From assembly GCA_036759125.1 (NCBI GenBank), contig DAIOVG010000011.1, positions 1-30,335 on the forward strand: 30,335 nt of DNA. Direction: 5' to 3'. The notes below the pieces were generated by a model, which saw only the letters and a program-made list of their open reading frames with translations, was not told the DNA's origin and did no database searches. Below are positions 1 to 6,837 of this stretch, piece by piece (position 1 is the stretch's first letter; each line of letters opens with the position of its first letter). The DNA is from CAXXOK01 sp036759125. Lineage in GTDB: Bacteria; Bacillota; Clostridia; Christensenellales; Aristaeellaceae. A program made the translations under genes and the position numbers.

Positions 1-160
1 AATGATGAACGACGCCCGCGCCCTTGCCACCAAGCGCATGGTGGAGCAGGCCGAACAAATGGGCGCCGACGCGATCGTCAACATCCGCTACGCGTCCGCC
101 TCCGTGATGGCCAACGCAGCGGAGGTGATGGCGTACGGAACCGCCGTCAAATTTAAGTAG
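1..160 (+). CDS. YbjQ/UPF0145 family protein, C-terminal part
   Basis: The frame is open from the left edge and ends at TAG 158-160. About 53 residues are visible. They contain a Met-rich helix (ALATKRMVEQAEQMGADAIV) followed by a beta stretch ending in EVMAYGTAVKF. This is the usual C-terminus of the small YbjQ/UPF0145 (DUF74) family, proteins of about 105 residues that form pentameric rings and have no firmly established function; some are annotated as heavy-metal binding. Only about half the protein lies in the window, so the visible ATG at 2 is probably internal rather than the start. The stop codon sits inside a long inverted repeat (143-177). Confidence 0.75.
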   Translation, partial: MMNDARALATKRMVEQAEQMGADAIVNIRYASASVMANAAEVMAYGTAVKFK

Positions 161-177
161 TAATTAAATTTGACGGC
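143..177 (+). terminator. Inverted repeat across the ybjQ-like stop codon
   Basis: A perfect 13-bp stem (143-155 with 165-177) surrounds a 9-nt loop that holds the TAG stop and a following in-frame TAA. The left arm is the last coding sequence. No clean T-run follows (TATTCAGTCATT), so it may be a weak terminator or an mRNA-protecting 3' hairpin. The structure is seen directly; the role is inferred. Confidence 0.45.
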
Positions 178-315
178 TATTCAGTCATTCAGGCAAACGC
201 TGCGCAAATTCCCCGCACGTTTCCGGCCACAGTGACAACATCTTGCGTTTGCGGTGTCTTCGACGTAGGGTGTCAAGGGTGTTGGTGCTTGCGAATTATG
301 CAATTGATTACGCGT

Positions 316-1854
316 TTATTGAAGCAAGTTAAGCAGCGTGGCTGATTCGGCCTCAGTAATTATACCGCCTTCTGAAGTTATGGAAATCAGGACGAGACAA
401 GAATCTATAATCCCATAGTACTGTTCAAATAGCTGTTTTTCCGTGGTAGTGTGAAGAAAGGGAAGGCCTCCCGGTCCATCTTCTACCAATGTGCTGACGG
501 CCGTAAACCCTATCTCCGCTGCGCCTTCGGAAAGTTCGGCAATAAGAGCATCCTGTGTTTCGGAAGGAACATCGGCAATCGTCATGTTGCCTCTGTACGC
601 TCCGAGCGGAATTACTTTGATTTGATAGAATTTTAGGCTGCCGTCCCGCGAATACAAGTAGATAGAACGGGAATCGGCATTGTCTTGCTGGATGTCCACT
701 CCAAATCCGTCAGGAATGGCCACGGTCATTGTTTCTGTGCGCAGCGGTACGCGCAGAGTGCTGCCCTCCTGTGCAGTGCTAAGACCGGGAATCCAGTCGT
801 CGATGGCTTGCTCGCCGCCCAACAGCTGATGCATGATTTGTGCCTGTATCGTTTGCGCCCATGCCAGATCCAGATTTTCGCTGATATCCATGTAGGTAGT
901 ATAAAGCACCCAGCCATCCCGCAGTGCCATCAGATGTTTGCTCATCCCGTCGCTCTCGTATGCGATGACGGGGTGCTCGCTTTCAAAGTTCTCGATCATG
1001 TCTACCGTAGTTTCATCGTACCGGCCTTCGATGGTGGGGAAAAGCATCATCTCACTTAGCTGCGCATCGCTTAGCGTTAACAAGGTTTGATCTTGATAGG
1101 CATCGGCTTTGACGGCGGACACAAAAATTGCGTTGGTTTGAATGCCGGGTTCTTTGCAAACAATGGATATCTTGTAGAAGTCATCGGCTTCATAGGAGAA
1201 GATGATATATAAACTGTCCGGTACAGAAACGGAAATATCACTGTCCGGCAAGGTCATGCTTTGATAGCGATGGAAGATAAAGCTTTCGTCAAACACACCT
1301 TCCATCAGTTCGGCCTGCAGCGCCTGCAAATCTTCCAGCGGCGTCTCTGCGTTGTACGGACGCGCTAACATTATGTTAATCAGCCAGTCATTTTTAATCG
1401 CCAGCAGATGTTCGCCGTAAAAATCATAAGCAGGTTCCGGTACACGAAGCATTTCCACATCCCAAACGATATCCTCTGCGGGGGAGGGAATCAGAGCTGC
1501 ACCTTGGTCGGAGATGGTCTCCAATACGTTTTGCATTTCTGCGTTGGTCATATCTGAGAACAATTTTCCATCCAGGGAATCATCTTGAAACGCAAAAAAG
1601 GCAAAAAGCGCATCCGGATATTCCGGCATAAGGATGCTGGTAGCTTTCTGCTGAACCTCATCAATCATCGTGTTCAGTTTAGCGTAGGCAGGCAGCTTAA
1701 GCGTTACATCGACATCTGTGAAGTAATATATCTTAACATAGCCGCTGTCCTCGTCCAGTGGAACAACCTCCATGTTGCTGGCCAGCGCGGGGGACATAAG
1801 CGTGCAGAGCAGGATAACAGACAGGAGCCGGATTAGCCAATGTACAGCTTTCAT
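316..1854 (-). CDS. Secreted protein with three repeated domains, function unknown
   Basis: 512 residues. A signal peptide (about 1-26, ending SPALAS) is followed by three divergent copies of a 140-residue domain at about 48-188, 206-345 and 375-512. Each copy opens with a beta strand of the type DVTLKLP, DISVSVP or TMTVAIP, has a helix rich in Asp/Glu/Leu in the middle, and closes with a hydrophobic strand and a terminal helix (KNDWLINIML...LQALQAELM; RDGWVLYTTY...TIQAQIMHQLL; DSCLVLISIT...ATLLNLLQ). The layout loosely recalls small alpha/beta secreted domains such as DcrB/PsbP-like folds, but I do not recognise a family with confidence. There is no lipobox and no membrane anchor after the signal peptide. 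The start is ATG 1854 with GGAGG just upstream. It is transcribed away from the cyclase gene and seems monocistronic. Confidence 0.8.
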   Translation of the reverse strand: MKAVHWLIRLLSVILLCTLMSPALASNMEVVPLDEDSGYVKIYYFTDVDVTLKLPAYAKLNTMIDEVQQKATSILMPEYPDALFAFFAFQDDSLDGKLFSDMTNAEMQNVLETISDQGAALIPSPAEDIVWDVEMLRVPEPAYDFYGEHLLAIKNDWLINIMLARPYNAETPLEDLQALQAELMEGVFDESFIFHRYQSMTLPDSDISVSVPDSLYIIFSYEADDFYKISIVCKEPGIQTNAIFVSAVKADAYQDQTLLTLSDAQLSEMMLFPTIEGRYDETTVDMIENFESEHPVIAYESDGMSKHLMALRDGWVLYTTYMDISENLDLAWAQTIQAQIMHQLLGGEQAIDDWIPGLSTAQEGSTLRVPLRTETMTVAIPDGFGVDIQQDNADSRSIYLYSRDGSLKFYQIKVIPLGAYRGNMTIADVPSETQDALIAELSEGAAEIGFTAVSTLVEDGPGGLPFLHTTTEKQLFEQYYGIIDSCLVLISITSEGGIITEAESATLLNLLQ

Positions 1855-1929
1855 ACAGGTTCCTCCATTTGTTTATAGAGTTGAGCGGTGCGCGGAACTT
1901 GCCGAAAAGAGAAACAATACAGTATCAGT

Positions 1930-1944
1930 AGAATACCATATTCT
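1930..1944 (-). promoter_or_regulatory. Palindrome in the promoter region of the triple-domain protein
   Basis: AGAATA-CCA-TATTCT is a perfect 6-bp inverted repeat with a 3-bp centre, about 80 bp upstream of the 1854 start. On the minus strand it overlaps a possible promoter (TTTACA, 17 bp, GATACT), so it could be an operator. The rest of the gene-free stretch 1855-2223 is AT-rich and holds this site plus the cyclase promoter; I see no further gene there. Confidence 0.35.
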
Positions 1945-2093
1945 GTAAACATCGGCAACGTGTCAAAGAAAGAAAACCAAGCCTGATAGCAAAGAGTTGG
2001 TAAAGGGTTTCACGGAAGTAGATACTATATAGAGTAGGGTTTATATTCTTAAAGGCACAGATGTTGGCGTCACAGGATAATTATTAATAAATG

Positions 2094-2122
2094 TTTACAA
2101 AATAGTGCTTTTATGATACAAT
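2094..2122 (+). promoter_or_regulatory. Sigma-A-type promoter for the diguanylate cyclase
   Basis: TTTACA (2094-2099), a 17-bp spacer, then TACAAT (2117-2122). It lies about 100 bp upstream of the cyclase start in AT-rich DNA. Confidence 0.6.
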
Positions 2123-2223
2123 TTCGTCATAACTTGGGCGAACAGACGGCGGACGGTAGTTTGCTGTCCATCGCCTGACCGACGAATGCGGTACGCGACG
2201 CTGAAGGAGCAGGCTTTCATCAG

Positions 2224-3231
2224 ATGAAGACGATCGAGGCGTTTTTGCGGGAGGACGGCATTCTGCGGTCGGTGGCAATCACCGGCGCGGATAAGCCGGA
2301 CATTGACAGCGCCATGATTGCGCGCTGGCAGCGGTTGTTCAGCCTGATGGCCAAGGAACTGCGCGAGCCGACCGCGATGATTTTGCGGCTCACGAATGAC
2401 ACGATCCGCGTGCTGTTTCGCGGGGAGCCGAAAATAAAGGACGGCACCGAGTACTACTTCGGCAACGGCCTGTACTGCGAGTCCATCCTGGGCGGCGGCG
2501 CGCTGTTGGTGACCGCCGTACACTCCGATGAGAATGACTACGTTCATCAGGCAAAGCTGGCCCCGGTGTTTACCTGCAGCGGACTGCCGATTTTCTGGCC
2601 GGATCAGGAGCTGTACGCGGCGATTTGCGTGCCGCGCAAGGTGAAAAAGGGCCTGAACAAAAGCTATCAGACCATTGTGTCGGATTTGAAGGAAGCGTTT
2701 GAGCAGGAGCTGGCGTTTGTGTATCAGCAGCAGCTCTTGCTGCAAACCGCGGAAACCGATCCGCTGACGCAGATTTTCAACCGCCGCAAGATCGACAGTA
2801 TACTCAAAACCGAGTTCGACCGGGCACGGCGCTACGGCAGCGAGTTTTCCGTGACCATGATGGACCTGAACTCCTTCAAGCAGGTGAACGACGTATACGG
2901 GCACGATGCCGGGGACGCCATGCTCAAGGCGTTTGTGAAGAGCCTGGGCGCAAAGCTGCGCGAAACCGACCTGCTGGGCCGCTGGGGCGGGGATGAGTTC
3001 CTGCTGATCTGCCCCCACACCGACCAGGACAACACACAGCAGATGATGGACAGAATCAGGCCGTCCGTGAATAAGGATCTAGCGGCCATGCCTGCGTTTT
3101 CGGGCTTCAGCTACGGCGTAACGCAGTACGAGCCCGCCGACGCCAGCTTTCAGGCAATCGTCAAGCGGGCGGATGAAAAGATGTACGCGCATAAAATGGA
3201 AACAAAGAAGCTGAAAGATACAATCGCGTAA
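2224..3231 (+). CDS. Diguanylate cyclase with N-terminal GAF-like region
   Basis: 335 residues. The C-terminal GGDEF domain (about 175-330) makes cyclic di-GMP from two GTP. It has DPLTQIFNRRKID at its start, the metal/substrate loop DLNSFKQVNDVYGHDAGD, and the signature GGDEF at 255-259. An RETD sequence at 246-249, five residues before GGDEF, matches the inhibitory I-site (RxxD), so product feedback is likely. Residues 1-165 have no transmembrane helix and end in a stretch (YAAICVPRK) that looks GAF-like, then a coiled linker; this is probably a cytoplasmic sensor, ligand unknown. The start is ATG 2224 with AAGGAG 14 nt upstream, a rather long spacing, but no better in-frame start is present. 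No EAL or HD-GYP phosphodiesterase is nearby. Confidence 0.9.
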   Translation: MKTIEAFLREDGILRSVAITGADKPDIDSAMIARWQRLFSLMAKELREPTAMILRLTNDTIRVLFRGEPKIKDGTEYYFGNGLYCESILGGGALLVTAVHSDENDYVHQAKLAPVFTCSGLPIFWPDQELYAAICVPRKVKKGLNKSYQTIVSDLKEAFEQELAFVYQQQLLLQTAETDPLTQIFNRRKIDSILKTEFDRARRYGSEFSVTMMDLNSFKQVNDVYGHDAGDAMLKAFVKSLGAKLRETDLLGRWGGDEFLLICPHTDQDNTQQMMDRIRPSVNKDLAAMPAFSGFSYGVTQYEPADASFQAIVKRADEKMYAHKMETKKLKDTIA

Positions 3232-3251
3232 ACCGTGCATTGAGCATATCG

Positions 3252-3283
3252 GCCGCCTCCCGCAAGCGGGAGACGGCTTTTTT
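3252..3283 (+). terminator. Intrinsic terminator after the diguanylate cyclase
   Basis: GCCG-C-CTCCCG / CGGGAG-A-CGGC hairpin (3252-3277) with CAAG loop followed by six T. It reaches the 3' end of the opposing methyltransferase gene, which stops at 3287. Confidence 0.9.
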
Positions 3284-3286
3284 GCG

Positions 3287-4114
3287 TCAGGCTTTTTCGG
3301 CAATCACCCCGATGGTCAGGGAATCGTCGGCAAAGGGCTTTCCCGTCAGGTCGGACAGCGCCTGTTTCAGCCGGAAACCGCAGGCGGCTAGCTCGCTTCC
3401 GATGGTCTGGGGCGAGTAGAAGGTCTGCCAGAACCTGTAGGTTTTCACCTCGTGGTCCAGCACCGAGATGCGGTTGCAAATCGCGGGGATCTCCGGATAC
3501 GGGATGGGCTTTTCCATCACCAGGTGATCGTGCGGGCGGTAGAAGCCGGGCTTGGCGGCGTACCAGTCGGGCCTGCCGTCGGCTGTGCGCGTTGCATAGG
3601 CGCGGAGGCTTGGCACATCAAAGGCAAAGCACGCGCCGGGTTTCAGCGCGGTATGGATGTTTTGCAGCAGCGTTTTGCGGTCGCCGGGGCTGAGCACGCC
3701 AAAGTCCTGGCTGATCATGATGGCCCCGTCGAATGCAGCTTCACCAAACGGTTCCAGATAGCTCTGGCGGATAAACCGCGCGGTGCCGGAGTGCGCCCGT
3801 GCATAGGCTAGCGAGCTTTCGCTGCGGTCGACGCCCGTCATTTGGTACCCGTCTTTGGAAAGCTTCGCGCAGTACAGCCCCGGCCCGCAGCCAAGGTCGG
3901 CAATCGCCGCGCCGGGCGACAGGCCCATGGCCTTTGGCAGATAGGCGCAAATCGCGTCCATAGTCTGCGGTTTGTAGCTGGCCAGGTCGGTATCGGGGTT
4001 CAGGTGGAAGGGCAGAAGCTGCGTGGAGATGTAGGAGTCGTTCCAGAATTCGTCGCCCGGCTCATAGGGCGCGGGGGTGCGGTCCAGTGCCAGCAGATCG
4101 TGCAATGTGAACAT
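3287..4114 (-). CDS. Class I SAM-dependent methyltransferase
   Basis: 275 residues. A Rossmann-type methyltransferase core begins at about 68, with motif I DLGCGPG (73-79), the acidic ribose-binding Asp in GVDRSES (D96), and post-motif strands (FDGAIMISQDFGVL, LKPGACFAFDVPS). The N-terminal 60 residues (EFWNDSYISTQLLPFHLN) and the C-terminal part resemble general small-molecule methyltransferases of Clostridia; the substrate cannot be told. ATG 4114 has a good AGGAAG site. There is no room for a separate promoter between 4114 and the terminator at 4158-4189. The gene is therefore probably reached only by reading through the structured leader from the promoter at 4531-4560. Confidence 0.85.
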   Translation of the reverse strand: MFTLHDLLALDRTPAPYEPGDEFWNDSYISTQLLPFHLNPDTDLASYKPQTMDAICAYLPKAMGLSPGAAIADLGCGPGLYCAKLSKDGYQMTGVDRSESSLAYARAHSGTARFIRQSYLEPFGEAAFDGAIMISQDFGVLSPGDRKTLLQNIHTALKPGACFAFDVPSLRAYATRTADGRPDWYAAKPGFYRPHDHLVMEKPIPYPEIPAICNRISVLDHEVKTYRFWQTFYSPQTIGSELAACGFRLKQALSDLTGKPFADDSLTIGVIAEKA

Positions 4115-4157
4115 ATAATTTTCTTCCTTTCAAACTCAGTGGTTTTGGCAGCAAATG

Positions 4158-4213
4158 AAAAACGGAGAGAACGCAAAGGGCATCTCTCCGCAAGCGAAAA
4201 GAGATACCCCTTT
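4158..4213 (-). terminator. Terminator with a mutually exclusive antiterminator hairpin
   Basis: On the minus strand, 4189-4164 forms a 7-bp stem (GGAGAGA/TCTCTCC) followed by G and five T (4162-4158), a standard intrinsic terminator just before the methyltransferase. Upstream, 4213-4200 can pair with 4187-4175 in a longer stem of about 13 bp with a bulge. The longer stem uses the same AGAGA as the terminator's left arm, so only one can form. This is the usual layout of a transcription attenuator. What decides between the two is not visible. Confidence 0.6.
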
Positions 4214-4271
4214 GAAAGCTGAACAAACGCAACAACAAAACCACACCCGTCATGTGCGGGCGTCCGCTCCG

Positions 4272-4511
4272 TTATCGGTTCGTTCGTGCTTTCAGCTCCG
4301 GCCAGCGCGTATAGCGCCCTCCGGATGGGTATCCCTCCATGTGACGCGAATCCCAACCCAAAACACAATTGGCTTGCTTCGCCTTTTGTCCGTATCCTTT
4401 GTCGAGCAAACGCAATGTAGCTTCCGGATACACCTGCGTTTCCTCTTCTCGGCTACGAACAAGATACTCGCAATCCATCTCGCGTTTTGGATTTGAATTC
4501 GCGTAAATCAA
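4272..4511 (-). CDS. Possible 79-residue leader protein, unknown
   Basis: An open frame that starts with MIYANSNPKREMDCEYL and ends PELKARTNR. It looks coding in composition (charged, regular codons) but has lower GC than its neighbours. The start is doubtful: TTG 4511 has no clear ribosome binding site, and neither does an internal ATG 33 nt further on. It sits wholly inside the presumed leader RNA upstream of the methyltransferase. It could be a small real gene, a leader peptide, a decayed gene, or chance within a structured RNA. I do not recognise a family. Confidence 0.3.
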   Translation of the reverse strand: MIYANSNPKREMDCEYLVRSREEETQVYPEATLRLLDKGYGQKAKQANCVLGWDSRHMEGYPSGGRYTRWPELKARTNR

Positions 4512-4530
4512 TTCATTTGCTGCCGATCAT

Positions 4531-4560
4531 AGAATAAAGCAGACAGGTTCCCTTTGTCAA
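4531..4560 (-). promoter_or_regulatory. Promoter of the methyltransferase leader
   Basis: Minus-strand TTGACA (4560-4555), 18-bp spacer, TATTCT (4536-4531). The -35 box overlaps the stop codon of the upstream metallo-hydrolase gene (TGA 4559-4557). Confidence 0.65.
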
Positions 4561-5474
4561 TAGGTGGTCTGTGCTGCGGTTGCATTGGTCTGGTTTGCCT
4601 GCGCCTGCCAGAGCATGCGGTTGTCCTCGTAGCGCACGGTCAGCTTTTCGGTGTCCTTCAGCCAGGCAAGGTAGGAGCGCACGGTGCTGCCCACCAGCGC
4701 GTACTGCGCCGCGTTCAGGGTGAGGCTGTAGCGCGCGAACGTTTTTTGCAGGATGTCTTCAAATATCATCGGGGTTTGGCAGAAGCCGAGCAGGACGTCC
4801 GCGATTTCCAGAAGCTTGTCGCGGTTGAGGCGCGTAAGCGCCTTCACATCGCCGCAGGCCGCCGCGTGCGCGGGTATGAAAAGCCTGGCCTCCATGGCTT
4901 CCACCTGCGCAAGCGTTTCAAGCTGCGCCTGAACATCGTACAAAAAGGTCACGCCATACTTTTGCAGGATCTCCGCGTTCATGATGCAGTCCGCCAGAAA
5001 CACCACGTCGTCCGGCGTGCGGAAGCCCACCATGTCGATGAAATGCCCCGGCAGGGGGATGACCGCAATTTCTTTGGGGAAGGCCGGATCGCTGATATCA
5101 CACGCGTCGCTTTCGGGCGCGTGCAGAAATTTGTGGTGCAGGTCGCGGAAGGGAAAGCCGCCCCAGATCAGCGTCGGCTCCAGCAGTGTATGGCGGATGA
5201 TGGCCGTCTCCGCGCCATTGGCGAAGATCCTACAGCCGGTTTGCTCCTGCAGGTAGCGGTTTCCGCCGATGTGGTCGGCGTTGGAATGGGTGTTGAAGAT
5301 GCCCTTGAGCGTCCAGCCCTGCTCCCGGAGGATTTTCAGTATCTTGCGCCCGGCATCCTTATCGTTTCCCGAATCAATCAGGTAGACGTCCGTATCGGTC
5401 TGCCGCCAGACGCCGATTTTGGTTGGGCAATCGATGTAGTAGGTGTTGGCTGCGGCCTGAACGAGTTCATACAT
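4557..5474 (-). CDS. Metallo-beta-lactamase-fold hydrolase
   Basis: 305 residues. MBL-fold core in the first ~215 residues: YLIDSGND strand, the metal motif THSNADHIGG (62-71), then PLPGHFIDMVGF, VVFLADCIMN and LFIPAHAA, which supply the later His/Asp ligands. The motif is normally HxHxDH; here the second His is Asn (N65), giving H63-x-N65-x-D67-H68. Related proteins with HSNADHIGG exist, so this may be a subfamily with altered metal use rather than a dead enzyme. The C-terminal 90 residues are helical with a likely winged-helix look (FARYSLTLNAAQYALVGSTVRSYLAWL). Substrate unknown. ATG 5474 with AGGAG. It follows the XRE-cupin gene by 11 nt, so the two form an operon. Confidence 0.85.
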   Translation of the reverse strand: MYELVQAAANTYYIDCPTKIGVWRQTDTDVYLIDSGNDKDAGRKILKILREQGWTLKGIFNTHSNADHIGGNRYLQEQTGCRIFANGAETAIIRHTLLEPTLIWGGFPFRDLHHKFLHAPESDACDISDPAFPKEIAVIPLPGHFIDMVGFRTPDDVVFLADCIMNAEILQKYGVTFLYDVQAQLETLAQVEAMEARLFIPAHAAACGDVKALTRLNRDKLLEIADVLLGFCQTPMIFEDILQKTFARYSLTLNAAQYALVGSTVRSYLAWLKDTEKLTVRYEDNRMLWQAQANQTNATAAQTTY

Positions 5475-5485
5475 GCGGGTTTCTC

Positions 5486-6043
5486 CTAATGCGCGGGGTA
5501 AAAGATGATGTTGTACATGGCGCAGCTTTCGCCGTAGGGGTTGTTGTAGGCGTGGGGCAGGTCGGCGTGGAAGCGAACGGCCTGCTGCTTGTGCAGGGTC
5601 AGTTTCTTTCCGCCGATGGTCATGTCCAGCTTGCCGTGGACGATCAAAATGTACTCCTCCGTGCCTTCCATGTGCTTGTCCGAGCCGTGATTGCAGCCGG
5701 GGTCCAGCTCCAGGTAGAAGATTTCCACGTTGCGCAGCGGATCGTAGGGAAACATGGAGCTTGCGCGCATCATGCCGTTTTCTTCCTGGAGCAGGGTGTC
5801 AAACTCCACGTTGGCCACCACGTACTCCGGGGCCTCCTCCCGCAGGAAGGAGCTCAGCGGCACCTTAAGCCCTGTGGAGATTTTGGAAAGGGTCGTGATT
5901 GTCGGGGCCGATTGCCCGCGCTCGATCTGCCCAAGCATGGGCTTGCTCACGTCGGTCAGCTTGGCGACCTCATCCAGCGTCAGGTTTTTCTGCGCGCGGA
6001 TGGCCTTTAAACGGTTGCCGATCATTTCGGTCTGAATAGACAT
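5486..6043 (-). CDS. XRE-family regulator with C-terminal cupin domain
   Basis: 185 residues from ATG 6043, chosen because AAGGAGG lies just upstream; the frame stays open further 5' without a better start. HTH_XRE domain at about 9-65 (NRLKAIRAQKNLTLDEVAKL, then SKPMLGQIERGQSAPTITTL). A cupin_2 domain follows at about 105-180 (HGSDKHMEGTEEYILIVHGK, then AVRFHADLPHAYNNPYG) and probably senses a small ligand. Such regulators usually control adjacent metabolic or transport genes and themselves. It heads an operon with the metallo-hydrolase, whose start lies 11 nt beyond its stop. Confidence 0.9.
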   Translation of the reverse strand: MSIQTEMIGNRLKAIRAQKNLTLDEVAKLTDVSKPMLGQIERGQSAPTITTLSKISTGLKVPLSSFLREEAPEYVVANVEFDTLLQEENGMMRASSMFPYDPLRNVEIFYLELDPGCNHGSDKHMEGTEEYILIVHGKLDMTIGGKKLTLHKQQAVRFHADLPHAYNNPYGESCAMYNIIFYPAH

Positions 6044-6064
6044 CGTATCGACCTCCTTGTATGT

Positions 6065-6110
6065 TATAGCATATCTGAGGATAGTATAGCATATCTCCGT
6101 AAAAGTGCAA
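6065..6110 (-). promoter_or_regulatory. Promoter and direct-repeat operator of the XRE-cupin operon
   Basis: Minus-strand promoter TTGCAC (6110-6105), 16 bp, TATACT (6088-6083). Two exact copies of the 12-mer TATAGCATATCT (plus-strand reading) lie at 6065-6076 and 6085-6096, exactly 20 bp apart, so on the same face of the helix. One covers the -10 region and one the start of transcription. This suggests self-repression by the XRE protein (inferred). Confidence 0.55.
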
Positions 6111-6288
6111 CCCGTGTTTTTTTGACCGGAAAACGACCCATTGGGCGTACAAAATCCGCTCTTTTTTCCGGCCTTCGCGGCAGGCGGTTTTCTGTGCGTT
6201 TTCCGCTGTAAAAATTTGCAGGCGATGTGCGTGAAAACCCTTATAAAATAAGGGTTTTCGCAACTGTGTAAAATCGTAAAAAAACCTA

Positions 6289-6317
6289 TTGACAAGTAAA
6301 TTTCTTGGGCGCATAAT
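6289..6317 (+). promoter_or_regulatory. Strong promoter of the 23-residue peptide gene
   Basis: TTGACA (6289-6294), 17-bp spacer, CATAAT (6312-6317): near-consensus sigma-A promoter pointing right, 32 bp before the peptide's ATG. Confidence 0.75.
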
Positions 6318-6349
6318 GCTAGTAATTTCAGGGAGAGGAGGCGAACACG

Positions 6350-6421
6350 ATGCCCGCACCCGCAAAGAAGCCGGAGACCAAAAAGGCTGCTCCCAAAGCT
6401 GCGCCCAAAAAAGGCAAGTAA
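6350..6421 (+). CDS. 23-residue Lys/Ala/Pro-rich basic peptide
   Basis: Starts MPAPAKKPETKK and ends APKKGK, then TAA. It is preceded by GGAGAGGAGG at ideal spacing, by a near-consensus promoter (6289-6317), and followed by a textbook terminator (6438-6464), so a complete miniature gene of about 150 bp is seen. The composition (Ala, Lys and Pro repeats like AAPKAAPKK) resembles the tails of histone H1-like or other nucleic-acid-binding proteins, but there is no fold and no known family that I can name. It might bind DNA, RNA or acidic polymers, or be secreted; none of this is shown. It is too short for most gene callers. Confidence 0.6.
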   Translation: MPAPAKKPETKKAAPKAAPKKGK

Positions 6422-6437
6422 TCTGATTGATCATTCC

Positions 6438-6464
6438 AAGAAGCCGTTACGCGGCTTCTTTTTT
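6438..6464 (+). terminator. Terminator of the small peptide gene
   Basis: 9-bp stem AAGAAGCCG/CGGCTTCTT with TTACG loop and six T (6459-6464). Confidence 0.9.
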
Positions 6465-6470
6465 CATGTC

Positions 6471-6496
6471 AAAAAAGTGGCTTCGCCACATTTTTT
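6471..6496. terminator. Small bidirectional terminator-like hairpin
   Basis: Six A, GTGGC-TTC-GCCAC, then A and six T. It lies right after the peptide terminator and has T-runs on both strands. Confidence 0.6.
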
Positions 6497-6562
6497 GAAG
6501 TTCGGGTTTTGTTTGCGGCAAAGCCGCAAACTCCCCGCCCGACCGGCAAAGCTGGTCGATAC

Positions 6563-6820
6563 GATTGCAGTCGAAGGGCCCCGGCCCTTCGACGCATCCC
6601 AGGAGTTTTGTTTACGGTATCGCCGCAAAGCTCCGAAACCACCGCACAAGGGAGGGCAACGCCCGACTCGCCACCGAGTTTTCAAAGAAAACGAATGGCG
6701 TAGCCACGCACAAGTGGAGCGTAGGGCGAGGCCGCAACTGCATGTCGCTGGTTTCGGATTGCAGTCGAAGGGCCCCGGCCCTTCGACGCATCCCAGGAGT
6801 TTTGTTTACGGTATCGCCGC
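6563..6820. repeat. Two direct copies of a 64-bp palindrome-bearing repeat
   Basis: Positions 6563-6626 and 6757-6820 are identical as far as I can read. Each contains a perfect 11-bp inverted repeat (GTCGAAGGGCC/GGCCCTTCGAC) and then a segment ending GGTATCGCCGC. The DNA between 6497 and 6840 has further short hairpins (for example TTTGCGGC-AAA-GCCGCAAA at about 6519) and no convincing gene. It looks like a genome-wide intergenic repeat family (BIME/REP-like), placed between the small peptide gene and the restriction gene. Confidence 0.75.
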
Positions 6821-6837
6821 CCAGTGGCTTCTTTCCA

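Larger units (their letters stand above)
4147..4524. repeat. 13-bp inverted repeat bracketing the methyltransferase leader
   Basis: GGCAGCAAATGAA at 4147-4159 is matched exactly by its reverse complement at 4512-4524, about 350 bp apart. On the minus strand the upstream copy starts a few bases after the promoter -10 box, and the downstream copy overlaps the terminator T-run. The two ends of the transcript could therefore pair. They could instead be the ends of a small non-autonomous element. Confidence 0.5.

Noticed and set aside
4554..5489. 311-codon plus-strand frame opposite the metallo-hydrolase
   Set aside because: No domain or ribosome site; the minus strand has the conserved MBL motifs.
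6563..6820. CRISPR array
   Set aside because: Only two copies of a 64-bp repeat 194 bp apart, no regular spacing and no cas genes.
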